A stretch of DNA of 64,000 bases from Planktotalea arctica (GCF_002105285.1 NZ_MUHR01000013.1:167816-231815), one strand, 5' to 3'; positions 35,399-44,353 are shown, counted from the stretch's first letter. Notes: generated by a model not told the origin, from the sequence alone. Numbers and translations: made by a program.

Positions 35399-35815
35399 TT
35401 AGTTAGGTGAGTCTTCCGAAACCTCCTGACGGAGGGCTGGTCCCTTGGCCAGACGTCGTCCAAGTGCGGCGATGAACGCATCATAGCGGTCGCCTGCCTG
35501 CGCTTTGGCCGCAGCCCGCGCAGGTTCAGGCAGTGGCGGATTGGTGGTCAACCAAAACCGAACGAACAGTGCCAGGGTTTCCACCGAGATGCTGACGTCG
35601 CGCTCTAGGCGGAGCATGCGGCGGTCAATTTGGTCAAGGCGTTTGGTCGTTGCTGCTTCTTGGCGTTCGGCAGCATCTGGCGAGAGGAAGGACGCAATCG
35701 CAGCCTCCGCGACAAGCGAGCGAGAATGGTCACGCCGAGCTGCGTAGTCGACAAGCGCCGTCATGATGTCCGGGTCAAGGTAGACGGATAGGCGGTGTTT
35801 CTTGGGCTGTTTCAT
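35399..35815 (-). CDS. CopG-like ribbon-helix-helix protein of the conjugation operon
   Basis: 138 aa. The N-terminal RHH domain is seen in KKHRLSVYLDPDIMTALVDY plus the second helix region RSLVAEAAIASFL. A coiled or helical C-terminal part (RRMLRLERDVSISVETLALFVRF) follows. In Ti/ICE-type elements a CopG-family gene sits between traG and trbB, as here after traG (10 nt gap). ATG 35815 with the RHH start is preferred over the longer frame that overlaps traG. The trbB gene expected next is missing. Confidence 0.8.
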   Translation of the reverse strand: MKQPKKHRLSVYLDPDIMTALVDYAARRDHSRSLVAEAAIASFLSPDAAERQEAATTKRLDQIDRRMLRLERDVSISVETLALFVRFWLTTNPPLPEPARAAAKAQAGDRYDAFIAALGRRLAKGPALRQEVSEDSPN

Positions 35816-35825
35816 CCTGATGCCT

Positions 35826-37814
35826 TTACATATCGATGCCATCGTTTGGGTCCATTGAAGCCTGTCGGGCAAGTTGCCGCGCTTGTTGCTCAAATTGCGT
35901 CAGTTGAACGGCTTGATCGGTGGCTGGCCTCTTGAAATCAGTTTCAAACTCGTCCTCGGTTGGTCCACTCGGATCCACTGACGGCTGCCGGTCGATTTCA
36001 GGCTGTTGCCGTTTTTCATGTTGGGCCTCGCCCATTTCATTCTGTTCAGAGAGTAAATCTGGATCGTCGGGTTTAGGGCGCGGTGGCAGGGGTCGTGTTG
36101 TCCAATCGTCAGTATCCGTCCGCGCAGCCGAGGTATGTGCGGTCGGTGCAGGCAAGATACGTGCTTGGAACTGATCATCCTCGAAGTATCGCGCCTTCTT
36201 GGCTCGGATCGGCGGGGTGCCTGCGACCATGACGATCTCGTCCGAAGGTGGGAGTTGCATCACCTCACCGGGGGTCAGCAGCGGGCGCGCAGTCTCTTGT
36301 CGGCTGACCATCAGATGCCCGAGCCAGGGCGACAGGCGATGCCCGGCGTAGTTTTTCATGGCGCGCATCTCGGTGGCGGTGCCCAAGGCATCCGAGACGC
36401 GTTTTGCCGTGCGCTCGTCATTCGTCGCGAAGCTCACACGCACATGGCAATTGTCGAGGATCGAGTTGTTCGGCCCATAGGCTTTTTCAATCTGGTTGAG
36501 CGATTGGGCGATCAGGAAGCTCTTGATGCCGTAACCGGCCATAAAGGCGAGCGCGCTTTCGAAGAAATCAAGACGACCGAGGGCAGGGAACTCGTCAAGC
36601 ATCAACAGCAGCCGATGGTGTCGGGTCTTGCCGTGCAGGTCTTCGGTCAACCGGCGTCCGATCTGATTGAGGATCAGGCGGATCAGCGGCTTGGTGCGGT
36701 TGATGTCGGAGGGCGGCACGACAAGGTAGAGCGTGACGGGATCGTCGCTTTCGACAAGCTGTGCGATGCGCCAGTCGCAGCGCCGGGTCACCTGTGCGAC
36801 CACAGGGTCGCGATAGAGGCCGAGAAATGACATTGCAGTCGACAAGACCCCGGATCGTTCGTTGCCAGATTTGTTCAGGAGTTCCCGCGCGGCGCTTGCA
36901 ATAACGGGATGCGCGCCAGCCGGTCCTAAGTGCGCCGTCGCCATCATGGCTTGGAGCGTCGCCTCAATGCTGCGTTTGGGATCCGATAGAAAATTGGCGA
37001 CGCCTGCCAGCGTTTTGTCCGCCTCCGCATAAAGAACGTGAAGGATTGCACCGACAAGCAAGGCATGGCTTGTTTTCTCCCAGTGATTGCGTTTCTCAAG
37101 GGAGCCTTCAGGGTCGACAAGAATATCGGCAATGTTCTGTACGTCACGTACTTCCCATTCGCCGCGACGGACTTCTAGTAGAGGGTTGTAGGCGTCTGAT
37201 TTTGTATCGGTTGGATCAAACAGCAGGACCCGGCCATGGCGAGCTCGAAACCCGGCCGTCAGCTGCCAATTCTCACCCTTGATGTCGTGCACGATCACCG
37301 ATCCTGGCCAGGTGAGGAGCGACGGGATGACAAGCCCAACACCCTTGCCCGATCGCGTCGGTGCGAAACAGAGCACATGTTCCGGTCCGTCATGTCGCAG
37401 ATAATGCTGGTCGAGCTTTCCCAGCACGACGCCACTTGGATCAAACAGCCCAGCGTTTTTGACATCTTTTTGATCTGCCCAACGTGCGGATCCATAGGTG
37501 TCGACCTCCGAGGCCTCGCGCGCCCGCAACACTGACATGAAAATCGCAACCCCAACGGCCATGAACCCACCTGATGCTGCGATGAGCGCACCTTCAATGA
37601 AGATCGGCGGGGCGTAAGCGTCATAGGCATACCACCACCAGAAGAAGGCGGGCGGATGATAGATTGGCCAGCCAAAGAGCTCGAACCACGGCGTGCCGAG
37701 TTGCGGTTGGAATCCGAGCCGGAGGGCCGTCCATTGTGTAGCGGTCCAGGTGGTAGTGAGCACGATCAGCGAAACGATGATGATTTGCCCCCAAAGGATC
37801 TTTGTCCCAGTCAT
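35826..37814 (-). CDS. traG: Type IV coupling protein TraG (VirD4-like)
   Basis: 662 aa coupling ATPase that docks the relaxase-DNA complex to the mating channel. N-terminal membrane helices lie at about residues 9-28 and 70-95. Walker A is APTRSGKGVGLVIPSLL and Walker B is LLMLDEFPALG. The C-terminal ~120 residues are polar and low in complexity. It follows the relaxase by 30 nt and precedes copG, the normal order for this backbone. Confidence 0.92.
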   Translation of the reverse strand: MTGTKILWGQIIIVSLIVLTTTWTATQWTALRLGFQPQLGTPWFELFGWPIYHPPAFFWWWYAYDAYAPPIFIEGALIAASGGFMAVGVAIFMSVLRAREASEVDTYGSARWADQKDVKNAGLFDPSGVVLGKLDQHYLRHDGPEHVLCFAPTRSGKGVGLVIPSLLTWPGSVIVHDIKGENWQLTAGFRARHGRVLLFDPTDTKSDAYNPLLEVRRGEWEVRDVQNIADILVDPEGSLEKRNHWEKTSHALLVGAILHVLYAEADKTLAGVANFLSDPKRSIEATLQAMMATAHLGPAGAHPVIASAARELLNKSGNERSGVLSTAMSFLGLYRDPVVAQVTRRCDWRIAQLVESDDPVTLYLVVPPSDINRTKPLIRLILNQIGRRLTEDLHGKTRHHRLLLMLDEFPALGRLDFFESALAFMAGYGIKSFLIAQSLNQIEKAYGPNNSILDNCHVRVSFATNDERTAKRVSDALGTATEMRAMKNYAGHRLSPWLGHLMVSRQETARPLLTPGEVMQLPPSDEIVMVAGTPPIRAKKARYFEDDQFQARILPAPTAHTSAARTDTDDWTTRPLPPRPKPDDPDLLSEQNEMGEAQHEKRQQPEIDRQPSVDPSGPTEDEFETDFKRPATDQAVQLTQFEQQARQLARQASMDPNDGIDM

Positions 37815-37844
37815 GGTGCTGTCCCTTTCTGGCGATATCTGCCG

Positions 37845-39584
37845 TTACAAGCTCAGACCGCGGTTGCGCCCGAAGTTCCAATCGACACCGCCATTGCTGC
37901 GCGCGATTCCCGAGATGTGTTTGCCCAGATGTCGCTCGACGGACGGTGTCCAGGGCACGAGTTGAAACCCAAATCCGTCGTTGATCATGGCGAAGCGACC
38001 GGAGGCGAGGGCGAGGCGACGTTGATAGGTTCCGGATACAAATTCACCAGCTGACGATGGCGTGTACGTCTGGCCTGTCTCAGTGGTTAGTTTTTCTCCC
38101 GCTATCGCCAGTTCGCGTGTGCGCAGCTGCGTCAGCAGCGCGCGATGGAAGATTACCCGGTTGCCATGACGCTTGGCCAAGCCTTCGGCGATCAGGTGCT
38201 CAGCGCGTTGGTTGAGCGCGTCGCTGACTTCTGCACCGAAGCCACCATTGCCCAACGGTACCGGATCGCGGGCAATTGCATGGCGATCAAGCCAGGTCGC
38301 GCCTGTTGCTGTCACCTGCTGTTCAATCGAATAGTCGGACCGAACGGCAAGCGCGACCCGGCGGCGACCTTTGGCACCCTCGAACTTGCGCAGTTCCACG
38401 ATCGATCCCGGCGCGCTGTCTCCGGCGGCATCGATATGCGGAAGCCGAATGTGATGGGTGCGACCGTCAACACCGTCGATCACGGCATAGGCTGTGCCTT
38501 TCAACTCGTCGTCCAAACCACGATCGAGGAGTCGCCCGACAATGGGATCGTTTAGGCCGTCGCTTGCAAGGACATAGTTAGCTGTGCTGCGCGCGATGCC
38601 GCGTGCTGTAAGTCCGCGATGGATGCGCTTGATGATGTCGCCGCGCTCGCCGAGTTCGCGCAAGGTTGGTTCTGCGTCTTCGTCCATCACCCATTGGCCT
38701 GGGCCAACTTGATCGGCCAGACAAAGTGTTTCCAATTTGCGCAACCGGCCGATCTTGAGCGCATGACGTTCGTCAGGCTTGTGGCCAGACACCGGCGCGA
38801 GATCAATAATGCCGAGGCGATTGGCGTCTCGTGCAAGCTGCCGATCGAGGTTGGTCCAACTTTCGCTGTCGATCTGGCGCTCGAGCGTGTTGTGAATGTC
38901 GCGGTCTGTCCGGTAGCCAAGGTCTTGCGTGATCAGATCTTGAGCCCGCGCCCGCATCCCTTCCTTGATATAGTCGCGCGCGATGACGAGGTCTTCGCCA
39001 TTATCGACACGACCCCTGGCGATGACATGAATGTGCGGGTGTTCGGTGTTCCAGTGATCGACACCGACCCAATCCAGTTTTGTGCCCAGATCCTTTTCGG
39101 CTTGGTGCATCAAGTCGCGGGTGAAGGATTTGAGATCCATCATCTCGACGGCGTCTTCGGGCGAGACAATGAAGCGGAAGTGATGTCGGTCGCCTTCGCA
39201 ACGTTCGGCAAACTTCTTTGCGTCGATCTCGTCCGCCTCAGGTCCGAACAACTGTGCCTTTTCCCCGTCGCGCGTGACGCCGTCCCGTTGGAGGTAGGAC
39301 AGATGGGTGGCGAGGGGAGCGCTGCGACTGCCGTGCCGGACGACGCGCGTCTTGATGACGGCGACACGGGACCGTGGGGTGAGCCGACGAAAGGCCTGCA
39401 CGCTGGCGCGTTTGCCGCGTCCAAAGTGAGACAGATTGCCAGAGGTGATTTTACCCGCACGCGTGACCTTGCCACCCGCGCGTTGAGCAGCCGCAAGGGC
39501 TTGCGAGATGAAGGGCCGCGCGCGTTGGCAGGACGATGATCGGACGCGGCCAGGGCGGATGCGGAAGGTGTCCTCATCGCTCAT
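37845..39584 (-). CDS. Relaxase/mobilisation nuclease (RlxS/VirD2-like, DUF3363)
   Basis: 579 aa relaxase that nicks oriT and leads the strand into the recipient. The tyrosine region is THLSYLQRDGVTRDG and the metal-binding three-His motif is NTEHPHIHVIARG. The C-terminal ~350 residues are the DUF3363 part. Start chosen at ATG 39584 (MSDEDTFRIRPGRVRS) over the slightly longer frame at 39599. An RlxS-type relaxase is also the one found in ICEMlSymR7A, in line with the control genes at 43-45 kb. Confidence 0.9.
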   Translation of the reverse strand: MSDEDTFRIRPGRVRSSSCQRARPFISQALAAAQRAGGKVTRAGKITSGNLSHFGRGKRASVQAFRRLTPRSRVAVIKTRVVRHGSRSAPLATHLSYLQRDGVTRDGEKAQLFGPEADEIDAKKFAERCEGDRHHFRFIVSPEDAVEMMDLKSFTRDLMHQAEKDLGTKLDWVGVDHWNTEHPHIHVIARGRVDNGEDLVIARDYIKEGMRARAQDLITQDLGYRTDRDIHNTLERQIDSESWTNLDRQLARDANRLGIIDLAPVSGHKPDERHALKIGRLRKLETLCLADQVGPGQWVMDEDAEPTLRELGERGDIIKRIHRGLTARGIARSTANYVLASDGLNDPIVGRLLDRGLDDELKGTAYAVIDGVDGRTHHIRLPHIDAAGDSAPGSIVELRKFEGAKGRRRVALAVRSDYSIEQQVTATGATWLDRHAIARDPVPLGNGGFGAEVSDALNQRAEHLIAEGLAKRHGNRVIFHRALLTQLRTRELAIAGEKLTTETGQTYTPSSAGEFVSGTYQRRLALASGRFAMINDGFGFQLVPWTPSVERHLGKHISGIARSNGGVDWNFGRNRGLSL

Positions 39585-39827
39585 TCGCCACCCCTGCACA
39601 TCGCGCTAACGTTCTGAAACGATTGCAGAACAGGCTAGGCCGCAGGCTGCGCTGATGATGCGCACCTCGTGAGTTCTCTACGTAAGTCTCTGAAATCACT
39701 CTCCACAACCGCGGCACACATCGTGCCCTTTTATCTCGCCATCCCCTTCCTCTGTCGTCTGTTGCACACCTCTTGATACGCCAGACTGTGCGGTAGACCT
39801 CTGCGGTGCGATTTCGCCTCATGCCCA
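39585..39827 (-). other. Region upstream of relaxase; candidate oriT location, weak ORF
   Basis: 243 bp between relaxase and transglycosylase genes. An 85-codon minus-strand frame (39831-39574) overlaps the transglycosylase stop, but its Arg/Cys-rich sequence looks non-protein-like, so I do not call it. oriT is often next to the relaxase start; I see no clear inverted repeat here to place a nick site. Confidence 0.35.
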
Positions 39828-40586
39828 TCATTGCGAGGGATCCGAGCGAGATGGTGTGACGAATATCCCGTCCGGACGATCCGGGGGCGGGGCAAGGGCA
39901 TGCGTTTCCTGGGCTCTCGGATCAGCGTCAGGTTGACGGTTTATTTGCGCTGGAAATGTAGTCGGTGCACCATCGACAGGCGCTACAAAGAGCGCGGCGT
40001 CACGCCAATCCGTCGGTCGTACGGTAGTATGACGGCTGCCCGGCGGAAACTCTGATCCGATCATCGGCGCAAGCATCGCGACGTAGGCGCGGGTTTCGCG
40101 CGGCAGTGGACGTCCCGTCGCGAGATGCTCCGCATAGCGGTTTGGACCCGCGTTGTAGGCGGCGAGAAAGCCCGGCGCGCCGAAGAGATCGTACATCTCG
40201 CGCAGGTAAGCCGTGCCGCCGAGGATGTTATCGCGGGGCTCGAAGGGGTCGTTGCCGAGACGGTGGCGGAGGCGCAGTTCCGTCCAGGTGCCGGGCATGA
40301 TCTGCATCAGACCCAATGCTCCGGCGGACGAGACTGCTGTCACCCGACCCGCACTTTCCACCTCCATCACCGCCCTGATCCAATGCTCTGGAATATCGAA
40401 ACGCTGCGACGCTTCGGCGATATGGTCGGCATGAGGATGCGCGGATGAACGCTCTGCCGCAAAGTTCTGAGCATGTACAGGTGTCGGTGGGGCGGCATTC
40501 ACAAGCAGTCCGGAAAGAAGGAGGAGTGGCAAAAGTCGTGTGGGTGATTGCCACCTGCACGTTCGGTTTGGTTGTGGGTTGCGCAT
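39828..40586 (-). CDS. Lytic transglycosylase (VirB1-like)
   Basis: 252 aa exported muramidase that opens peptidoglycan for the mating channel. The signal peptide covers about residues 1-40 (hydrophobic core LLPLLLLSGLLVNAAPP, ending near HAQ). The SLT domain (about 55-175) has catalytic Glu in AVMEVESAG, then ALGLMQIMPGTW and FLAAYNAGPNRY. ATG 40586 is chosen because the leader then looks like a signal peptide and it lies 4 nt after the DUF736 stop. Confidence 0.9.
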   Translation of the reverse strand: MRNPQPNRTCRWQSPTRLLPLLLLSGLLVNAAPPTPVHAQNFAAERSSAHPHADHIAEASQRFDIPEHWIRAVMEVESAGRVTAVSSAGALGLMQIMPGTWTELRLRHRLGNDPFEPRDNILGGTAYLREMYDLFGAPGFLAAYNAGPNRYAEHLATGRPLPRETRAYVAMLAPMIGSEFPPGSRHTTVRPTDWRDAALFVAPVDGAPTTFPAQINRQPDADPRAQETHALAPPPDRPDGIFVTPSRSDPSQ

Positions 40587-40590
40587 CTGA

Positions 40591-40929
40591 TCAGGACCGG
40601 TCGCGGCGCTTCGAGGGCCGGTTCCAGGTGAGGAGGTAGAGTTCATTGTCCTGCACGGAGTGGAACAGATTGGCGTTGATTGGATGCGGCAATGCTGGGT
40701 CGTCAATCAGCACCGAGACGTAAGCCCCAGCCTTCTCGCCAGTGCGTTTCCAGCCCGCACCGACTTCCACGCTTTGGTCGTCTGTGCCGATATGCACGCG
40801 GTAGTCGGGCGCATTCTCTGCATCGTTGTGGTCGGTCGGAATGAGCGTCAGCTCGATATCAAGGGTGAGGGTTTTTAATCGACCGCAATAGCCGTCTCTG
40901 GTGCGGGTGAACTGTCCGATATGTGCCAT
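40591..40929 (-). CDS. DUF736 family protein (copy 1)
   Basis: 112 aa, all-beta small protein. The N-terminus MAHIGQFTRTRDGYCGRLKT and the later GAGWKRTGEKAGAYVSVLID are the DUF736 pattern. This family occurs on rhizobial and rhodobacterial conjugative elements; the function is unknown. A diverged paralogue is at 45297-45620. It sits 12 nt after traF and 4 nt before the transglycosylase gene. Confidence 0.85.
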   Translation of the reverse strand: MAHIGQFTRTRDGYCGRLKTLTLDIELTLIPTDHNDAENAPDYRVHIGTDDQSVEVGAGWKRTGEKAGAYVSVLIDDPALPHPINANLFHSVQDNELYLLTWNRPSKRRDRS

Positions 40930-40941
40930 GAGGTTTTCCTT

Positions 40942-41520
40942 TCAGGGCGTGCTGGTGATTGTGAATAGGGTGTCGTCGATCACATCGGACGACGATGGTT
41001 GGTGCGCGGCGTGATCTTCGGCGGTCCAAATTGGGATTGCTTCGGCGAGGAGGGCGTTACGCGGGATCGGTCCGAAATAACGACCGTCGAGGCTGGTCTC
41101 GACATGCGGATTCATGAGGAAAACTTGGTCGGATGTGATGCGGCGGCAGCCTTGCCAGACGGGCATTTGGTGCCCGTGACTGTCGGTCTGCTGCGCCTCT
41201 CCCAGACTGATTCCATCGACCGTGATGCTGCGGTCAAACCGGCAAACGATCTGTCCCGGCAGGCCGGCGACATGTTTGAGAAGTGGGATATCTGGTGGCA
41301 GATAGCCCCGGTCCGCGATGAATGCGGCGATCGGGTCGGGCGCAGTCACGGCGACGAGATCGCGCGGGCCAAGATGGTCGATCGACTGCAGACGATAGAG
41401 GCCGATTGGGACGGAGGGGCTGGCATTCCAGAGGAACAGCGTTGGCATTGCGACGGCAGTTGAAACGGCAATCGCTCCGACTGCGATGAACACGACACTT
41501 GCCCAGATGCGGCGCGTCAT
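40942..41520 (-). CDS. traF: TraF-type S26 signal peptidase
   Basis: 192 aa membrane-anchored serine protease. One helix (about residues 5-30) is followed by NASPSVPIGLYRL, the S26 motif with catalytic Ser, and the Lys region DIPLLKHVAGLPGQIV. The C-terminal box GRYFGPIPRNALLAEAIPIW is conserved in TraF. In RP4, TraF circularises the pilin TrbC. Start 41520 overlaps the DUF2840 stop (ATGA). Confidence 0.9.
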   Translation of the reverse strand: MTRRIWASVVFIAVGAIAVSTAVAMPTLFLWNASPSVPIGLYRLQSIDHLGPRDLVAVTAPDPIAAFIADRGYLPPDIPLLKHVAGLPGQIVCRFDRSITVDGISLGEAQQTDSHGHQMPVWQGCRRITSDQVFLMNPHVETSLDGRYFGPIPRNALLAEAIPIWTAEDHAAHQPSSSDVIDDTLFTITSTP

Positions 41521-42038
41521 TGACTGGCCCTCCGGCGCTTGATCCAAGCCATATGTCGTTGGATTGTGTACACGCGCGGAGGTTCACCCGCCGCAATCCG
41601 GTTGTGGACATGACGCCAATAGTCCTGCGCGACGTCTGCGGGATTGATGCCGAGCGCTTCGATGGTGTCGGTCGCTTGCAGCACTTGCTGGACCTTTGGC
41701 CAGCCTGTCAGGCGCAGGAGACTTTCACCCCCCGGCCGGACGTACGGTAAGGTTTGATGCGGTTCACTGGGATCGACGGCCCTTAGGATGTCGATGCGCG
41801 ACATGATCGTTCCATAGTCGTTCGACCGCCAACGGACTAAGGCAAAGATACGGTCTGGCGCAAAGCTGATGATGCGTCGATGGCGATCCAGAATTCGTTC
41901 TTTCGCGACGCGCCCGAAGCGGATCCAGTATTCGATCTTACCTTCGATCCAGAGCAACTCGACATGCGTTAGTGCGCAGGTGCTCAGATCATTGCGCGTA
42001 CCGGTGACTGGTCGGGTGTGATGGTGTTCACTGGTCAT
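41517..42038 (-). CDS. DUF2840 family protein
   Basis: 173 aa, basic. The pattern THVELLWIEGKIEYWIRFGR followed by FAPDRIFALVRWRSNDYGT is that of DUF2840, which is regularly found between repA and traF in this type of element. Function unknown; no catalytic motif is apparent. It overlaps repA by 11 nt and traF by 4 nt. Confidence 0.83.
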   Translation of the reverse strand: MTSEHHHTRPVTGTRNDLSTCALTHVELLWIEGKIEYWIRFGRVAKERILDRHRRIISFAPDRIFALVRWRSNDYGTIMSRIDILRAVDPSEPHQTLPYVRPGGESLLRLTGWPKVQQVLQATDTIEALGINPADVAQDYWRHVHNRIAAGEPPRVYTIQRHMAWIKRRRASQ

Positions 42039-43092
42039 CGCGGGTCTCCGCGATGCTGGCGTCGCGCGTCTGGGCGTCGTTTTCCTCTACGCGGCGGTCC
42101 CTACTACCAAAGTTAGAATCTGTGTTAGATTCTAAGTTAGGGGCCGGATTTTCTGCTTGTGTGTCTTGGGTTAGGGCGGCTTTCGGTTCCTGAAAGCACG
42201 AGCCATCGGTTCCCGATGGCACGATAGGGCTGGTTCCCGATGGCACGAGGCCATCCACAGGTTGTCCACAGGTGACGGGCGCGAATGCGAGGAGTGTCTG
42301 TCCTCGGGGCCCGATTTCGATCCACAAACTGTAACCGGGCAGGGGCTGGCGGTGAACAATGCCGCGCAACTCGAAGGCGAAGCGCTTGAATGGCGAGAGG
42401 CTGCCGGATTTCAGATAGAGATGGCGGAATTCGAACTGCCAGCCGTTGCGTTGGCGGCCACCGTGCTTGCGCACGAGGCGATAAAGCCAGCGGTCATAGC
42501 CACCGGTGAGGTCAAAATAGGCGCGGTCGATGGTTAGGATCAGCGCATCGTCAAGGACAGCATTGTAGAACCAGTCCGGCACGATCAATTCGAGGCCTGC
42601 AGGCCTGCCTTGAAGATCGAAACGCTCGACCCATTCGTTGATCCAGGAAAAACGGTGCCGCCGGCCTTCGCTGGATTGGCGGATGGTCGTTGCAATGGCG
42701 GTGGATTGCAGGCGGTCCAATGCGGCTTTCAGGCGCTGATAGTCACGCGCGCTCACGCCGCGTCCGATGAAGGTGAGGATTTCGTAAGGGGTTGCGGCCA
42801 TCAGGCGGGAAGTGCGCAAGCCTGCGTCGCGCGCTTCGACGATTTGGCTGGCGGCCCAGATCAGAATATCTGCGTCCCAGATCGTCGCCATGCCGTGTTC
42901 GGCCACGGCCTCAACACGGATCACAACCCCTGACACTGCGTAGTCGATGGGTTGGGTGCGCCGCGATTTGGCGAGGCTGAAGAACGGATAGGCCATCAGA
43001 TCCTGCGCATCGCGCGGGGCAAGAGCGGTGCCGTGCGCCCGAAACAGCTCAAGCTGACCCCGTTCGGAGGAGAGGAGGGAACGTTTGACCAT
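42028..43092 (-). CDS. repA: Replication initiator protein A
   Basis: 354 aa RepA/TrfA-like initiator. The conserved N-terminal part (LMAYPFFSLAKSRRTQPIDY) leads into two winged-helix regions (about residues 45-130 and 140-260, for example PYEILTFIGRGVSARDYQRL and RWLYRLVRKHGG). The C-terminal ~90 residues are variable and low in complexity with the repeated peptide VPSGT; that coding segment holds three 17-bp repeats and DnaA-box-like sites. Such proteins may give ICEs or plasmids a replicative phase. It overlaps DUF2840 and follows the RdfS-like gene. Confidence 0.88.
   Translation of the reverse strand: MVKRSLLSSERGQLELFRAHGTALAPRDAQDLMAYPFFSLAKSRRTQPIDYAVSGVVIRVEAVAEHGMATIWDADILIWAASQIVEARDAGLRTSRLMAATPYEILTFIGRGVSARDYQRLKAALDRLQSTAIATTIRQSSEGRRHRFSWINEWVERFDLQGRPAGLELIVPDWFYNAVLDDALILTIDRAYFDLTGGYDRWLYRLVRKHGGRQRNGWQFEFRHLYLKSGSLSPFKRFAFELRGIVHRQPLPGYSLWIEIGPRGQTLLAFAPVTCGQPVDGLVPSGTSPIVPSGTDGSCFQEPKAALTQDTQAENPAPNLESNTDSNFGSRDRRVEENDAQTRDASIAETRDDQ
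42185..42270. repeat. Iteron-like 17-bp repeats and DnaA-box-like sites inside repA
   Basis: Three direct copies of GGTTCCYGAWRGCACGA at 42185-42201, 42208-42224 and 42232-42248; the last two are identical (GGTTCCCGATGGCACGA) and the spacing is 23 and 24 bp. Directly beside them are CCATCCACA (42251-42259) and TTGTCCACA (42262-42270), close to the DnaA box TTATNCACA. The layout is that of an iteron origin within the initiator gene. Confidence 0.55.
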
Positions 43093-43113
43093 GACAGAGC
43101 TCCGTCCGACGGA

Positions 43114-43395
43114 TCAGCGTGACTGGCTGCCGGAGCGGGTCAGCGCGACAGGGTCATGATGTTTGGCCGGTAGGACTGACCCGCGCGGGTCAGACGTCGA
43201 TGTGACGGCACCGCGATTGGCCCAGGCTTGCAGATCTTCGATGGAATAGACGACCCGTCCGCCAAGCTTGTGGTACGCGGGGCCTGTCCCATAAGTGCGG
43301 TGTTTTTCCAATGTGCGGCCGGACAGGCTGAGAAAACGCGCCGCTTCGGGCGTGCGTAGGTAGCGTGGCGGCAAGTCGGTTGTATTTGCTGGCAT
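43114..43395 (-). CDS. RdfS-like excisionase / AlpA-type HTH protein
   Basis: 93 aa MerR/AlpA-like winged helix: RYLRTPEAARFLSLSGRTLE then VVYSIEDLQAWANRG. Such proteins act as recombination directionality factors; in ICEMlSymR7A RdfS drives excision and is switched on by FseA. The FseA-like gene lies just upstream here (187-bp gap), so the same role is likely. The tail after residue ~65 is polar. The integrase is not in the window. Confidence 0.78.
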   Translation of the reverse strand: MPANTTDLPPRYLRTPEAARFLSLSGRTLEKHRTYGTGPAYHKLGGRVVYSIEDLQAWANRGAVTSTSDPRGSVLPAKHHDPVALTRSGSQSR

Positions 43396-43581
43396 GATCG
43401 GGCCTCCGTGGGTTCCAATGCAGCCACCTGAGAGGGGCGGCGGATTGCGGCCACGATGGCGAAGAAGAACTGGGAAGGGGGATGGGGAAGTAAAGGGTGC
43501 AAAAATCGCACCCCTTTGACCCAGTCACAGCTCCAGCCGCGAACACCACTTAGATGCATGCGCAATATGAATGGTCGCGTG

Positions 43582-44353
43582 TTACTTCCGGCGGCGCTGA
43601 CGCAAAAGGCTGCGATATCCGCCATCAATCATGGCCCGACCGTCCCGGACGAGGCTGATCGTGCTGTCCCGCAGCGCCGAGGTCTTCCAGACGTCTGCGG
43701 CAATGCGGGATTTGCCGTAGAGGACTTTTCCAATGTCGCGGTAACTCGCCCCATCGATGTGCCCGTCAATTGCCTGCAGCATCCGGCGCAACCTTTGACG
43801 ACGCTGCGCAGTCAGTCGTCCATTCGGCGCTGACGGACGACCCTGTAGCATGCGCCAGAGGCGGAGGGCTGCTTCGATGCGATCCAGAACGGCGTCATCG
43901 AGCGGTATGACCGCCACGAGGGGCGTGTCGGGCCCTGCGTCATCAATGAACAGAACGCGCAGCGCTCCAAGGTCATCGGACAAAGTCAAACTCGTTCCAT
44001 CCGGGTCGCGCATGGTGGTGTCCGGTTCGACCGGCGGGAATTTGACGGGTTGAAGACCTGCGATTGGCGATCTGGACGAAAGGATCACCGTGCCCGGATC
44101 TGTCTCAGGCTGCCAATAGACAACCGCCTGCAGGGCAGTCCGCTGGGGATTGATCGGGAAATCGTAACCCCCAAGACCGACGCATCATGTGCGTCAGATC
44201 ACGGGGGTCCTCTTTCCTCTCAGTGGCGCGGGCATACTCGTGCTGGTAGTCCGTATTTCGACGCAACCATTCCCATGCGAGGTCCGGTGCCGTCAGGGAT
44301 TCGACATAGTCATACTCTGATGCCGAGCGCCAACGCGATGGGTCTCGGGGCAT
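43582..44353 (-). CDS. FseA-like transfer activator, split by a probable +1 programmed frameshift
   Basis: Two overlapping frames encode one protein. Frame 1 (44353-44105, 82 aa, GGAGG 7 nt before the ATG) is a DUF6499-like domain (SASEYDYVESLTAPDLAWEW). Frame 2 is DUF2285 (GASYRDIGKVLYGKSRIAAD, WKTSALRDSTISLVRDG). They join at TTT-CCC-G-ATC (44161-44152): peptidyl-tRNA-Pro slipping from CCC to CCG gives GLRFP-INPQRTALQAVVYW. The fusion is 256 codons. Frame 2 is open for 22 protein-like codons upstream of its first GTG (44088), which argues against separate starts. The matching msi172-msi171 genes of ICEMlSymR7A make FseA by +1 frameshifting. Confidence 0.78.

Noticed and set aside
36135..36830. 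231-codon plus-strand frame
   Set aside because: Antisense to traG; sequence lacks domain character.
38619..39539. 306-codon plus-strand frame
   Set aside because: Antisense shadow of the relaxase gene.
39574..39831. 85-codon minus-strand frame between relaxase and transglycosylase genes
   Set aside because: Although it overlaps the transglycosylase stop, its Arg/Cys/Trp-rich translation looks like non-coding GC-rich DNA; kept only as a note on the gap.
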